A stretch of 64,000 nucleotides of DNA from CAJXSN01 sp947492235 (GTDB taxonomy: Bacteria; Pseudomonadota; Alphaproteobacteria; Sphingomonadales; Sphingomonadaceae): positions 1,674,001 to 1,738,000 of the forward strand of contig NZ_CP170453.1 in assembly GCF_042492175.1 (NCBI RefSeq). The letters are read 5' to 3'. Below the pieces are notes generated by a model. It was not told the origin of the DNA. It saw nothing but the letters and a program-made list of their open reading frames with translations, and did no database searches. Numbering within the stretch: the first letter of the stretch is position 1; the number at the start of each line of letters is the position of its first letter. Position numbers and translations under genes: made by a program. Positions 25,750 to 34,622 of this stretch are shown here, in pieces.

Positions 25750-26847
25750 TCACTCTTCGGTCCGGATCAGAACTGTCTCACCGACCAGCAGGAAGAGGAA
25801 GAACGGTGCCCATGCCGCCAAAAACGGAGGGTACCCGCCAAAGCTGCCCATCGCGAGCGCGGCATTGTCGACCACGAAATAGGCAAAGCCCAGCGCCATT
25901 CCGATAATTGCGCGGACAAACAATTGCCCGGACCGGGCCAGCCCGAATGCAGCCACTGCGCCCAGCAGCGGCATAAGGAAGGCGGAGAGCGGCCCCGAAA
26001 CCTTGTGCCACCACTTCGCCTCCAGCTCGGCCGTGGCGCGTCCGCTGGCTTTGTAGGCCTGAATGGAATCGCGCAGTTCCATGAAACCCAGCGCATCGGC
26101 ATCGACGCTTTCCAGCTCGATCTGCGAAGGCGTGATACCAGGCGCTACGGTCACATCTGCAGCGTTGCGCGTTTCGGCGGTTCCGACGTCGAAGGCGGTG
26201 GCCCCGATCAGGCGCCAACCCGGCCCGGCAAATTCGGCGCTGTCTGCCCGCACCTGCCGCACGATCTGACCCGCATCGCTGCGGCGATACCAGGTGACAC
26301 TCTGCAATTGTATCTTGTCGCCCCGCCCGGTCATGGTGGTGGCGGTCAGGATGTCATTGCCATCGGTCAGATAGAGGCCCTTGCGCGCATCATCCTCTAG
26401 TGGAACGGCACCGTATTCGGTTGCCTCCCAGGCTTTGAGCGATGCGGTGGCGCTCGTCACAACACGTTCGTTGAAAGCAAAGCTGATGACCGCCACCACC
26501 AGCGCCGTCAGCAGTAGCGGCGCGAGTACCTGATGGGCAGAAAGACCGGCAGCCTTCATCGCGATAACTTCGCTGTTTTGGTTCAGGGTGATCAGCGAAA
26601 TGATCGTCGCCAGCAGAACCGAATAGGGCAGGAAGCGCTGGATCAGCTGGGGTATCCGGTACCCGGCATATTGCAGCAATTCTGCCTGTCCATTGCCGTC
26701 CACCGCCAAAATATCGCCGCTTCTCGACAGCAGATCCAGCATCAGCAGGACCAGCACCAGCATGACCAGCACGGCGAGGATGCGGACCACGAAGATCTTC
26801 GCGAGGTAGGTGGTCAGGGTCCACGAGGGGAAGAAATCGAGCTGCAT
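25750..26847 (-). CDS. lptG: LPS export ABC transporter permease LptG
   Basis: LptG is one of two inner-membrane permeases that, with the LptB ATPase, extract lipopolysaccharide and pass it to the periplasmic bridge. The 365-residue protein has the YjgP/YjgQ family layout: helices near the N-terminus (ILAVLVMLVLVLLMLDLLSR), a central beta-jellyroll periplasmic domain (about 130-270), and C-terminal helices (FLMPLLGAVAAFGLARSGQL). It follows lptF by 15 bp, so the pair forms one operon. It begins with ATG at 26847. Confidence 0.93.
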   Translation of the reverse strand: MQLDFFPSWTLTTYLAKIFVVRILAVLVMLVLVLLMLDLLSRSGDILAVDGNGQAELLQYAGYRIPQLIQRFLPYSVLLATIISLITLNQNSEVIAMKAAGLSAHQVLAPLLLTALVVAVISFAFNERVVTSATASLKAWEATEYGAVPLEDDARKGLYLTDGNDILTATTMTGRGDKIQLQSVTWYRRSDAGQIVRQVRADSAEFAGPGWRLIGATAFDVGTAETRNAADVTVAPGITPSQIELESVDADALGFMELRDSIQAYKASGRATAELEAKWWHKVSGPLSAFLMPLLGAVAAFGLARSGQLFVRAIIGMALGFAYFVVDNAALAMGSFGGYPPFLAAWAPFFLFLLVGETVLIRTEE

Positions 26848-26862
26848 CTGCGTAGCCGGGCT

Positions 26863-28110
26863 CTATTCCGCAGGCGCCGTAGCCGGATCGGCCACATCGG
26901 TTACGAAGGCGTCGGAACGGTGTTTGCGCCGCCGGAACAGCTTGCGCATTTTCTTGCCGAGATTAGCTGCGGCATTCTCCAGCGCACCAATCGGTTGCCC
27001 GCCCGGAACATAGGCCACCTGATAGAACATCCAGAAGATCAGCGCGGCGAACAGCACGAACGGCCCCCACAGGGCGATAATGGGATCAATCCGGCCAAGC
27101 GCGGCGATATCCTCCCCGTACTGGTTTATCTTGTGATAGCTGACCACCATGATGATCGACACGAAGACGCCCAGCGCGCTGGTCGATCGCTTCGGGGGTA
27201 TGGCCAGCGCCACCGCCAGCAAGGGCAGCATCAGCATCATCACAACCTCGACCAGCCGGAAATTGAAACTCGCCTGACTGCCGTCGCGCGCTTCCTCCGT
27301 CTGCCCGGTGTCCCAGCCGATGCGGAGGAGTTCGGGGAGGATATACTCCCGCTCCGCCTCCCCGCGCTGCCGGAATTGCTCGATGGCAGGCAAGTCTATC
27401 GGTAGATCATGGCGGGTAAAGCTAAGGACGCGCGGGGTCGCGCCGGGTTCGTCCTGCACGATAGTCCCGTCGGTCAGTTGCAGGATGATGGTTTCGGGGC
27501 TGTCCGTGGTGGCGAGGAAAGTGCCTTCGCGCGCGGATACGGAAAGCACTTGTCCGTCCTCGTCCGAAATGCGCGCGAAAATGCCTTTCAACCGGCGGCC
27601 CTCATCCTCGCTTTCCTCGATCCTGAGCGCCATCCGGTCGGCCAACGTGGTGAACTCACCGACCTTGATCGAAGCACCCAGCGCGCCCGAGCGCAGATCG
27701 TATTCCAGCTGCTCGTAATAATACCGGCTGACGGGCTGGATGTAGAACACCAGAGCGATGTTCACCGCGACCAGCACGGCGGTGATCATATAGGGCACGC
27801 GCAGCAGGCGCAGGTAAGACATGCCCACGGCGCGCAAAATATCGAGTTCGCTGGAAGTCGCCAGTTTGCGGAAGGCGAAGAGGATGCCCAGCATCAGCCC
27901 CAGAGGTATCGCAAGACTGGCATATTCCGGGATCAGCGCGCCCAGCATCTTAAACACGATGGCGATCGGGCCGCCTTCGACCGCGACAAAATCGAACAGC
28001 CGCAGCATCTTGTCGAGCAGCAGCAGCGACGCAGCAAGCACGAAGACCGAGACCATCGGAACGATGACCAGCCGGAGGATATAACGATCAAGGGCGGGAA
28101 GAATGTTCAA
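26863..28110 (-). CDS. lptF: LPS export ABC transporter permease LptF
   Basis: This 415-residue partner permease of LptG starts DRYILRLVIVPMVSVFVLAA. It carries the family motif around LLLDKMLRLFDFV, a periplasmic jellyroll domain, and C-terminal helices VVMMLMLPLLAVALAIPPKR. An extra cytoplasmic tail of about 50 residues, rich in basic residues (KKMRKLFRRRKHRS), follows the last helix. The start codon appears to be TTG at 28110; no ATG fits before the conserved region. It is upstream of lptG in the same orientation. Confidence 0.92.
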   Translation of the reverse strand: MNILPALDRYILRLVIVPMVSVFVLAASLLLLDKMLRLFDFVAVEGGPIAIVFKMLGALIPEYASLAIPLGLMLGILFAFRKLATSSELDILRAVGMSYLRLLRVPYMITAVLVAVNIALVFYIQPVSRYYYEQLEYDLRSGALGASIKVGEFTTLADRMALRIEESEDEGRRLKGIFARISDEDGQVLSVSAREGTFLATTDSPETIILQLTDGTIVQDEPGATPRVLSFTRHDLPIDLPAIEQFRQRGEAEREYILPELLRIGWDTGQTEEARDGSQASFNFRLVEVVMMLMLPLLAVALAIPPKRSTSALGVFVSIIMVVSYHKINQYGEDIAALGRIDPIIALWGPFVLFAALIFWMFYQVAYVPGGQPIGALENAAANLGKKMRKLFRRRKHRSDAFVTDVADPATAPAE

Positions 28111-28198
28111 GAATTCGGGCGGCTCTTTATGGTTCTCGCCATACCCCTAGCGATAAATCTGCGCGCGGTCATGCCCTGCTGTGCGTGGACTGGTCAGT

Positions 28199-28705
28199 CT
28201 ACCAGAACTGGCTGCCGGGAATGCCTTTGAACGGCCCTGCTTCGCGGGAGGTGATCCATCCGCCATAGAACTGGCCGGGCTGCGGAGTGACAACTTCCCC
28301 ATCGACCCAGCAGAAATCCAGCGGGTCGGGATAGAAGGCAAACATGTCGCGTATTCCGGCAAAGGCGGGGGTAGGGTCGGCATAGCTCCATGCGACTGCC
28401 TCCAGCTTCTTGTCCGCAATCACCAGATCCCAATAACGTGCCTGACCCTTCCATTCGCACATCGAGCGGCGTGGATTGGGCCGCAGATACTCGGTCAGAA
28501 CATCTGCTGGCGGGATGTAGTAGGTCGGCGGATGGCTGGTCTCCAGCGTCCGCCAGGCGCTGCGTGTATCGGCAATCACCGTGCCGCGATGCTCGATTGT
28601 GATGTGGCGCGAAGTGGGTTCGGCGATGGCAGGTCGGGGATAGTCCCACACGCTTTCCTGCCCCTCTTTCGGGGTGTCGGGCTCGGGATGATGCGGCTGC
28701 CTCAT
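28199..28705 (-). CDS. DUF427 domain-containing protein
   Basis: This 168-residue soluble protein has the DUF427 features: HITIEHRGTVIADTRSAWRT, LETSHPPTYYIPPADV, and CEWKGQARYWDLVIADKK. The family is common in bacteria and its function is unknown; a small beta-rich fold is expected. The ATG at 28705 (MRQPHHPEPDTPKEGQ) is adopted. It lies just downstream of clpS on the same strand with 19 bp between them. Confidence 0.88.
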   Translation of the reverse strand: MRQPHHPEPDTPKEGQESVWDYPRPAIAEPTSRHITIEHRGTVIADTRSAWRTLETSHPPTYYIPPADVLTEYLRPNPRRSMCEWKGQARYWDLVIADKKLEAVAWSYADPTPAFAGIRDMFAFYPDPLDFCWVDGEVVTPQPGQFYGGWITSREAGPFKGIPGSQFW

Positions 28706-28724
28706 CGGTCGAGTGATGCGCCGC

Positions 28725-29123
28725 TCACGCCTTCTCCAGCGTGCATTGCAGCGGGTGTTGGTTCTGCTTGGCGAAATCCATCACCTGATTGACCTTCGTT
28801 TCGGCCACTTCATAGGGATAGACGCCGCAGACGCCGACGCCCTTCTGGTGGACATGCAGCATCACTTGCGTGGCCTCGTCGATATCCATCCGGAAGAACC
28901 GCTTCAGAACGATCACCACGAATTCCATCGGCGTATAATCGTCGTTCAGCAGCAGAACCTTGTACTGGCTCGGCTTTTTCGGCTTCGCGCGCGTTTTCGT
29001 GGCGATACCGATTTCGGTGTCTTCCCCCCCATTGTTTCCGGGGCCACCGGGCGCGTCGTCTTCTCCGGCGGATCGGACTGCATAGGCGTTATGGGCGGGA
29101 GGGAAGGGCATCGGAAACTTCAT
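28725..29123 (-). CDS. clpS: ATP-dependent Clp protease adaptor ClpS
   Basis: ClpS delivers N-end-rule substrates to ClpAP. The ~100-residue core contains YKVLLLNDDYTPMEFVVIVL, the DDYTPMEFV stretch being the classic ClpS motif. It is followed by RMDIDEATQVMLHVHQKGVG and GVYPYEVAETKV, which form the hydrophobic pocket for N-terminal residues. The N-terminal extension (about 50 residues) is Pro/Gly rich. ATG at 29123 is the preferred start; the frame extends to TTG at 29186. clpA is not in the window. Confidence 0.92.
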   Translation of the reverse strand: MKFPMPFPPAHNAYAVRSAGEDDAPGGPGNNGGEDTEIGIATKTRAKPKKPSQYKVLLLNDDYTPMEFVVIVLKRFFRMDIDEATQVMLHVHQKGVGVCGVYPYEVAETKVNQVMDFAKQNQHPLQCTLEKA

Positions 29124-29229
29124 ACTCGGCGGTAATATCGGCGAAGGCGGGGCAGGTTGCAAGATGGGCGGAGGTCGGCAGGGCAAATTAGATGCCGCCG
29201 GGATGCACGGCCCATAGCCTGCAAAAGGT

Positions 29230-29268
29230 AAACGAAAAGAGCCGGACGCGGCTGGCGCATCCGGCTCT
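29230..29268 (-). terminator. Rho-independent terminator after the phasin gene
   Basis: On the minus strand AGAGCCGGA pairs with TCCGGCTCT around a 13-base loop and is followed by TTTTCGTTT. It lies about 57 bp after the phasin stop. Confidence 0.8.
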
Positions 29269-29324
29269 CTCGTTGTTTCCGGCTATCGGCGGGGAGGGAG
29301 GGGTCGCCGATAGCTGGGAAAGGC

Positions 29325-30185
29325 TTAGGCAGCTTTCTTGAAACGCTCGGCAGCCTCGCTTGCGCGGCTGGAAATCGGAGCGAATGCTTCGTTGGCCAGC
29401 TTCATCCATGCTTCGGTGCTCTTGGAGCTGTAAGCGATGGCGGCGTCGATGTTGCGGCGCGTGAAGTCGCCCTGCAGCTTAAACAGTTCGGTCGGCGACT
29501 TGACGGCAGCGATCAGGCGCACGTCTTCGGTAACCTGCTCGGCAGCTTTCTTGGTGTCAGCGACGGCTTCGCGGCCCATGTCCTGCATACCCGAGGTCAG
29601 GACTTTGCCCGACTCGACGATGGCTTCGAGGTTGTGCTTGTGAAAGTCGACCACTTCACCGGCAACGTCGGTGCCCTTCGCGTACACGCCCTTCAGACGG
29701 GTCTGCGCATCGGCAGCAACAGTCTTGGCAGTTTCGACGAAATCGGTCTTCTTGGCGGTGTTCTTTGCATTCTTGGCAGTGGCCATGATGGTGTCCTTTG
29801 CTTTGGTGATGGGGGAAGCGGCTTTGGCCGCGACGTTTTTCGTGGGTGCCTTGGCAGGTGCGGCCTTTTTGGCGGCTACCTTGCGGGTGGCGGTTTTCTT
29901 GGCTGCGGGCTTTTTCGCAGCAACTTTCTTCGGTGCGGCCTTTTTGGGCGCGGCCGGCTTGCGCTTCGCAGGAGTTTTCTTCGCTGCGGTCTTCTTCGCT
30001 ACCGTCTTCTTGGCGGGGGGCGTTGGCGCTGCGACCGCCTTGGCGACGACTTCAGCCTTCGGAGCAGGAACAGTGTCCTTCTCGACGGCGGCTTCGACCT
30101 TGGCCGTGTCTACCTTGCGCGCAGCAGCTTCGGCATAAGCCTTCTCTGCGGCGGCATCGATTTTGCTGGTGGCTTCGTTTGCCAT
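29325..30185 (-). CDS. Phasin family protein with histone-like Ala/Lys/Pro-rich domain
   Basis: This 286-residue protein has two parts. Residues ~60-130 are dominated by Lys-Ala-Pro repeats (PAAKKTATRKVAAKKAAPAK), similar to the DNA-binding tails of histone H1-like or PhaF-type phasins. Residues ~165-280 form the phasin_2 domain (TRLKGVYAKGTDVAGEVVDF, SPTELFKLQGDFTRRNIDAA), which coats polyhydroxyalkanoate granules. The order (basic part first) is reversed relative to Pseudomonas PhaF. It may tether granules to the nucleoid. AAGGAA precedes the ATG at 30185. PhaC lies upstream on the same strand. Confidence 0.88.
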   Translation of the reverse strand: MANEATSKIDAAAEKAYAEAAARKVDTAKVEAAVEKDTVPAPKAEVVAKAVAAPTPPAKKTVAKKTAAKKTPAKRKPAAPKKAAPKKVAAKKPAAKKTATRKVAAKKAAPAKAPTKNVAAKAASPITKAKDTIMATAKNAKNTAKKTDFVETAKTVAADAQTRLKGVYAKGTDVAGEVVDFHKHNLEAIVESGKVLTSGMQDMGREAVADTKKAAEQVTEDVRLIAAVKSPTELFKLQGDFTRRNIDAAIAYSSKSTEAWMKLANEAFAPISSRASEAAERFKKAA

Positions 30186-30216
30186 TAGTTCAATTCCTTA
30201 CGGTCTTCGCGTCTTG

Positions 30217-30275
30217 TTGCACTGCACAATATACATGCTGCAAACGCGAATGCAAGGAGTTTTTGTGCACTGCAA
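30217..30275 (-). promoter_or_regulatory. Two PhaR-like operator boxes upstream of the phasin gene
   Basis: TTGCACTGCACAA (30217-30229) and TTGTGCACTGCAA (30263-30275) are near-inverted copies spaced 46 bp centre to centre. They lie 32 bp and 78 bp before the phasin ATG. PhaR repressors of PHA-producing alphaproteobacteria bind TGC/GCA dyads of this kind in phasin promoters. Assignment to PhaR is inference. Confidence 0.6.
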
Positions 30276-30348
30276 CATAAGCCGCGCGCAGCTCAGCCAC
30301 GCCTCGTCGCACCCCTTTGATTTTACGAGAGTATTTGTCGTCGCGGGC

Positions 30349-32262
30349 CTAGCGGCTCATGACATAACGGCCTGGTGCGTCCTCGATCACGGTGTCGCTT
30401 TTCAGCTTGCCCGGCTGCCGTTTTCCCGTCGCCTTGACCGTTTTGGGAGCCTCGTTTTGCAGCCACTGGGCCCAATCGGGCCACCAGCTGCCGGGATGCT
30501 CGGTCGCGCCCTCGCGGAAGGCGGAGAGCGTGGTCACATCGGGATCGTCATTGGTCCAGTACTGATATTTCCCGCTGCCTGGCGGATTGACCACGCCGGC
30601 AATATGGCCCGAGCCTGCGAGGATAAAGCGGATCGGCCCGCTGAAATGCTCGCGCAGCCGCCAGACGCTCTCGGCAGGGGCGATATGGTCTTCCTTGCCC
30701 GCCTGCACATAGGTTGGCGTTTTGACCAGCGAGAGGTCGATTGGCGTTCCGCTTGCCGCCAGAGCATCTTTCTGCACCAGCTTGTTGTCGCGGTAGAGAT
30801 CGCGGAGATAGGCGCCGTGCCATTTGGCAGGCAGGTTGGTGACGTCTCCGTTCCAGTGCAGCAGATCGAAGGCCGGGTAATCCTCCCCCATCAGGTAATT
30901 GTTGACCACATAGTTCCAGATCAGGTCGGTACTGCGCAGCAGATTGAACGTGGCCGCCATATAGCGTCCGTCCAGATAGCCCTTGTCCGACATTGCATCG
31001 ACATTGGCCAATTGGCCGTCGTCGACAAAATGCAGCAGCTCGCCCGCGCGGTCGAAATCGACCTGGGCGGTGAAGAAGGTGCAGCTCTTTACCCTGTCTT
31101 CTTCCCCGCGGCGGTGGAGAATGGCCAGCGTTGCCGCCAGCGTCGTCCCGGCCACGCAATATCCGATCGTGTGGACATGCGGCACTTTCAGCCGTTCGCG
31201 CACAGTGTCGATCGCATCGATCTGGGCGGCAATGTAATCGTCCCACACAACGTTGCGCATACTGGCATCGGCGGATTTCCAGCTGACCATGAACACCGTG
31301 ATGCCTTGGGCCACGGCCCAGCGCACGAAGCTCTTCTTCTCGTTCAGATCCAGAATGTAGAACCGGTTGATCCATGGCGGGAAGATGATCAGCGGGATCT
31401 CCAGCACTTCCTCGGTCGAGGGGCTGTATTGGATCAGCTGGTATAAAGGCGTTTCATGCACGACCTTGCCCGGCGACGTCGCGATATTCTCTCCCAAAGT
31501 GAAGGCATCGGGGTCGGTGTGGGTCAGCTGGCCGCGCTTCATATCGGCCAATAGATGCTGCATACCCTTGACCATGCTGGCGCCCTTGGTCTGCTTGGCG
31601 CGTTCCAGCACGACCGGATTGGTCGCGGCGAAATTGGCCGGGCTGAGCGCTTCGATCAGCGCTCTGGTGGCAAATTTCAGCTGTTTGCGTTTGGCCGCAT
31701 CGATACTGTCCGCCCGGTCGACCATGGCTTCCATCTGCTCAGCCATCAGCAGATAAGTCTGGTGGATCAGCGCATAGGCCGGCTGCGTACGCCACAAATC
31801 GTCTTTGAAGCGGCGGTCCTTGCGCGGAAGATCAACCTCGGCAGTGCCGGCAGTTGCAAACTGGCTGATGACACCGGTCCACAGGGCCGATGCATCCTGC
31901 CAGAAAGATTGCAGATCAGCCGGGCTCGCCAGCGGCATCTTCTTCTGGAATTCCTGCAAATATCCGGCAAACTTCATCGGATCCGGCGGATTGGCCATCT
32001 GCTGCTCCAGCGCCTGCTTCGCCTGCGTGGCGGCAAATTCCGCCCACAATTTCTGCATCTGCGCGGCGTTTTTGCCCCACTCGGCCAGATCGCCCGCCGG
32101 CATCGCCTCCGACAGGCTGGCCGCACTCGGCCCCGGCATGCCCGCAAGTCCATCGGCACCCGCCGGCATCAGAGTAGCCATGACCTTTTGCCCCGCCTCG
32201 CGCTGAAGATCGAAAATCTTTGCGAACATGTCTGCTGGGGAGGGTGCATCGGTCTTCTTCAT
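30349..32262 (-). CDS. phaC: Class I poly(3-hydroxyalkanoate) synthase
   Basis: PhaC polymerises hydroxyacyl-CoA into PHA on granules. The 637-residue protein has the class I layout. The N-terminal ~190 residues include LQSFWQDASALWTGVI. The alpha/beta-hydrolase catalytic domain has a lipase-like box GYCVAGT (Cys369 nucleophile), the substrate loop DYPAFDLLHWNGDVTNLPAK, Asp in KEDHIAPAE, and His in GSGHIAGVVNPP. The start MKKTDAPSPADMFAK at 32262 is chosen; the frame continues to 32358 without family similarity. It is divergent from alaC, and PHA synthesis thus lies beside the phasin gene. Confidence 0.95.
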   Translation of the reverse strand: MKKTDAPSPADMFAKIFDLQREAGQKVMATLMPAGADGLAGMPGPSAASLSEAMPAGDLAEWGKNAAQMQKLWAEFAATQAKQALEQQMANPPDPMKFAGYLQEFQKKMPLASPADLQSFWQDASALWTGVISQFATAGTAEVDLPRKDRRFKDDLWRTQPAYALIHQTYLLMAEQMEAMVDRADSIDAAKRKQLKFATRALIEALSPANFAATNPVVLERAKQTKGASMVKGMQHLLADMKRGQLTHTDPDAFTLGENIATSPGKVVHETPLYQLIQYSPSTEEVLEIPLIIFPPWINRFYILDLNEKKSFVRWAVAQGITVFMVSWKSADASMRNVVWDDYIAAQIDAIDTVRERLKVPHVHTIGYCVAGTTLAATLAILHRRGEEDRVKSCTFFTAQVDFDRAGELLHFVDDGQLANVDAMSDKGYLDGRYMAATFNLLRSTDLIWNYVVNNYLMGEDYPAFDLLHWNGDVTNLPAKWHGAYLRDLYRDNKLVQKDALAASGTPIDLSLVKTPTYVQAGKEDHIAPAESVWRLREHFSGPIRFILAGSGHIAGVVNPPGSGKYQYWTNDDPDVTTLSAFREGATEHPGSWWPDWAQWLQNEAPKTVKATGKRQPGKLKSDTVIEDAPGRYVMSR

Positions 32263-32397
32263 GGCGCAAAATGTCCTGTCGGCGAAACTGTGCTTGGCGT
32301 ACCTATACGCATGCCCTGTTTGCATTGCGAGCAGGTTGAGGCAGGAGGGGCCTGTCATAAAGCACTATCCACCTGCCCAAGGGACCGCGAAAAGAGA

Positions 32398-33585
32398 ATG
32401 AACGACCAGTTTTACCGCATGAAGCGCCTGCCGCCCTATGTGATCGCAGAAGTCAATGCGATGCGGCATGCGGCGCGTCAGGCGGGGCGCGATATTATCG
32501 ATCTCGGCATGGGCAATCCTGATCGCCCGCCGCCGCAGCATGTCATCGATAAGTTGTGCGAAGTGGCCCAGAAGCCGACGGCCCATGGTTATTCCCAGTC
32601 GCGCGGCATTCCAGGCCTGCGCCGGGCACAAGCCAATTATTACGGCAACCGGTTCGGCGTCGATATCGATCCCGAAACAGAAGTGGTGGTGACGCTGGGC
32701 TCGAAAGAAGGGCTCGCCAGCCTCGCCACGGCCATCACCGCGCCGGGCGATGTGGTGCTGGCCCCCAACCCGTCTTACCCGATCCATCAGTTCGGCTTTA
32801 TTCTGGCGGGCGCAACGATCCGCGCGGTTCCGACCACGCCGGACGAGGACTATTGGCGCGCATTGGAAAGCGCGATGGCCTTTACTGTGCCCCGGCCCAG
32901 TGTGCTGGTGGTCAACTACCCCTCCAACCCCACCGCAGAGGTCGTCGATCTGGCGTTTTACGAGCGGCTTGTGGCGTGGGCGAAGGAGAACGAGGTATGG
33001 ATATTGTCCGACCTTGCTTATTCGGAGCTGTATTTTGATGGCAACCCGACGCCGTCGATCATGCAGGTGCCGGGTGCCAAGGATGTGGCGGTGGAATTCA
33101 CCACTTTGTCCAAGACCTATTCCATGGCCGGATGGCGGATGGGCTTTGCCGTCGGCAACAAGGCGCTGATCGGCGCGATGACGCGGGTCAAATCCTATGT
33201 CGATTACGGGGCCTTCACGCCGATTCAGGCCGCCGCCTGCGCCGCGCTCAACGGGCCGCAGGATGTGGTCGAGGAAAACCGCCTGATTTACCACAAACGC
33301 CGCGATGTGATGGTGGAGGCTTTCGGCAGGGCAGGGTGGAGCATTCCTGCACCCCCGGCCTCCATGTTCGCATGGGCGCCCTTGCCAGCGGCGTTGGCGC
33401 ATATGGGCAGTCTCGAATTTTCCAAGGAATTGCTGACCGAAGCCGACGTCGCGGTCGCCCCGGGTGTCGGCTATGGCGAAGAAGGTGAAGGATTTGTCCG
33501 CATTGCCATGGTCGAGAACGAACAAAGGCTCAGGCAGGCGGCCCGCAACGTGAAACGGTACCTAACATCCAAAGGCGTCAATTAG
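32398..33585 (+). CDS. alaC: Alanine transaminase-like class I/II aminotransferase
   Basis: This 395-residue PLP enzyme matches the AlaC (YfdZ) subfamily: RMKRLPPYVIAEVNAMRHAA, DLGMGNPDRPPPQHVIDKLC, GYSQSRGIPGLRRAQ, VVTLGSKEGLASL, VPGAKDVAVEFTTLSKTYSM with Schiff-base Lys239, and VGYGEEGEGFVRIAMVENE. AlaC interconverts alanine and pyruvate with 2-oxoglutarate. The ATG at 32398 is taken because the alignment begins there; the much longer frame upstream is antisense to phaC. It is divergent from phaC with 135 bp between starts. Confidence 0.9.
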   Translation: MNDQFYRMKRLPPYVIAEVNAMRHAARQAGRDIIDLGMGNPDRPPPQHVIDKLCEVAQKPTAHGYSQSRGIPGLRRAQANYYGNRFGVDIDPETEVVVTLGSKEGLASLATAITAPGDVVLAPNPSYPIHQFGFILAGATIRAVPTTPDEDYWRALESAMAFTVPRPSVLVVNYPSNPTAEVVDLAFYERLVAWAKENEVWILSDLAYSELYFDGNPTPSIMQVPGAKDVAVEFTTLSKTYSMAGWRMGFAVGNKALIGAMTRVKSYVDYGAFTPIQAAACAALNGPQDVVEENRLIYHKRRDVMVEAFGRAGWSIPAPPASMFAWAPLPAALAHMGSLEFSKELLTEADVAVAPGVGYGEEGEGFVRIAMVENEQRLRQAARNVKRYLTSKGVN

Positions 33586-33686
33586 GCGGCGGGAGATTTT
33601 CCGGCACTTTGACCGCGCCTGTCCGTTGGTTTGAAAATATCACCGCAGCGTTTACTGTTAAAACTGGTCAAAGATGGAGCCTAAAT

Positions 33687-34238
33687 ATGCCTTCCCCCGG
33701 TTCGGACAAGCTGACGGACCGGCAGCGCGATGTGCTGGTTCTGATCGATCAGCGCATGCCGATCAAACGGATTGCGCACGAATTGAACATCTCGGAAAGC
33801 CGGGTGAACCAGCATATCCGTGCGCTCAAAGATGCATTCGGGGTGCAGGGTCTGGATGAATTGGTGCAGGCCTACCGTGAGCAAGCCTCTGAAAATAATG
33901 GGCATACAGACTACAGAAAACCTGCATCCAGCAATTCTGTAGTGCCGCCTTCGTCTTCCACGCAGCACAAAGAAGACCGGGTCGCACCCGGGGAGTTCGT
34001 GTTAGCTGATGTGGCGCCACTTGCGATCGAGGCGCCATGGGAAGCGAAGCACGGCCCCCGGGTAGTCCCCGGGGTGCTCGATGGTGATCATGCTGTCCTC
34101 TATCGCCTTGCCGTCATCATTGGACTGGCTCTCGCGTTTATCGTGTTGGTTGTTCTGGTGGTGACGGCGGCACTCTCCGTAGCCACTGCTTCGGGGGGGC
34201 AGGAGGTTACCGCCCCCGCCACGCAATCACAGCCGTAG
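33687..34238 (+). CDS. Membrane-anchored LuxR-type HTH protein
   Basis: This 183-residue protein has a LuxR/GerE-type helix-turn-helix at about residues 5-70 (SDKLTDRQRDVLVLIDQRMP, ISESRVNQHIRALKDAFG), a polar linker of ~60 residues, and one transmembrane helix near the C-terminus (LAVIIGLALAFIVLVVLVVT). A one-pass, DNA-binding-inside topology is therefore likely; it lacks a receiver or ligand domain. The ATG at 33687 follows GGAG; a TTG at 33609 exists. It heads a compact run of six genes in the same direction. The signal it would carry is unknown. Confidence 0.8.
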   Translation: MPSPGSDKLTDRQRDVLVLIDQRMPIKRIAHELNISESRVNQHIRALKDAFGVQGLDELVQAYREQASENNGHTDYRKPASSNSVVPPSSSTQHKEDRVAPGEFVLADVAPLAIEAPWEAKHGPRVVPGVLDGDHAVLYRLAVIIGLALAFIVLVVLVVTAALSVATASGGQEVTAPATQSQP

Positions 34239-34272
34239 GCGAGCGCACGCGGCTGGACAGGGGTTTGCCACA

Positions 34273-34611
34273 ATGTCCAATCGTATTTCTGCCGATGCAA
34301 TTTTGATCCGCAAGCAGGTCCGCGAGGCCGAAGCCGTGACAGATGAAGCGATGCTGGCCTGCGCGAAGCTGAAACAGGCGCTGCTGACCGCACGCCAGAA
34401 CCCTGCCGTGGGGGTATCCGCCGGCCAGCGCGCCATCATGCGGCTCAATCAGGCCGAGCAGCAGGCCTTTGCCATGTCGACCAATCTGCTGCGCCTGCAC
34501 GAGGAACTGAATCTGGTTGCGCGGGAATATATGGGCGATGACGATATGCCTGAAACGCCGGTGACCGCCTTGCCTGCGGCCGAACCGGAAACGGTTCGCC
34601 TGACCGCCTGA
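34273..34611 (+). CDS. Hypothetical protein of the RadC-like cluster
   Basis: This 112-residue, mostly helical protein starts MSNRISADAILIRKQVREAE. Its heptad-like stretch KLKQALLTARQNPAV and the segment IMRLNQAEQQAFAMSTNLLR suggest a coiled coil or helical bundle, ending in an acidic, Pro-rich tail. It has no signal peptide or membrane segment. I do not recognise a family. It is 34 bp after the HTH gene and 11 bp before the next gene, so co-transcription is likely. Confidence 0.7.
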   Translation: MSNRISADAILIRKQVREAEAVTDEAMLACAKLKQALLTARQNPAVGVSAGQRAIMRLNQAEQQAFAMSTNLLRLHEELNLVAREYMGDDDMPETPVTALPAAEPETVRLTA

Positions 34612-34622
34612 CGGAAACAAAC

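Noticed and set aside
31555..32397. N-terminal extension of the aminotransferase frame
   Set aside because: It lies antisense to phaC, and AlaC homology starts exactly at the ATG at 32398.
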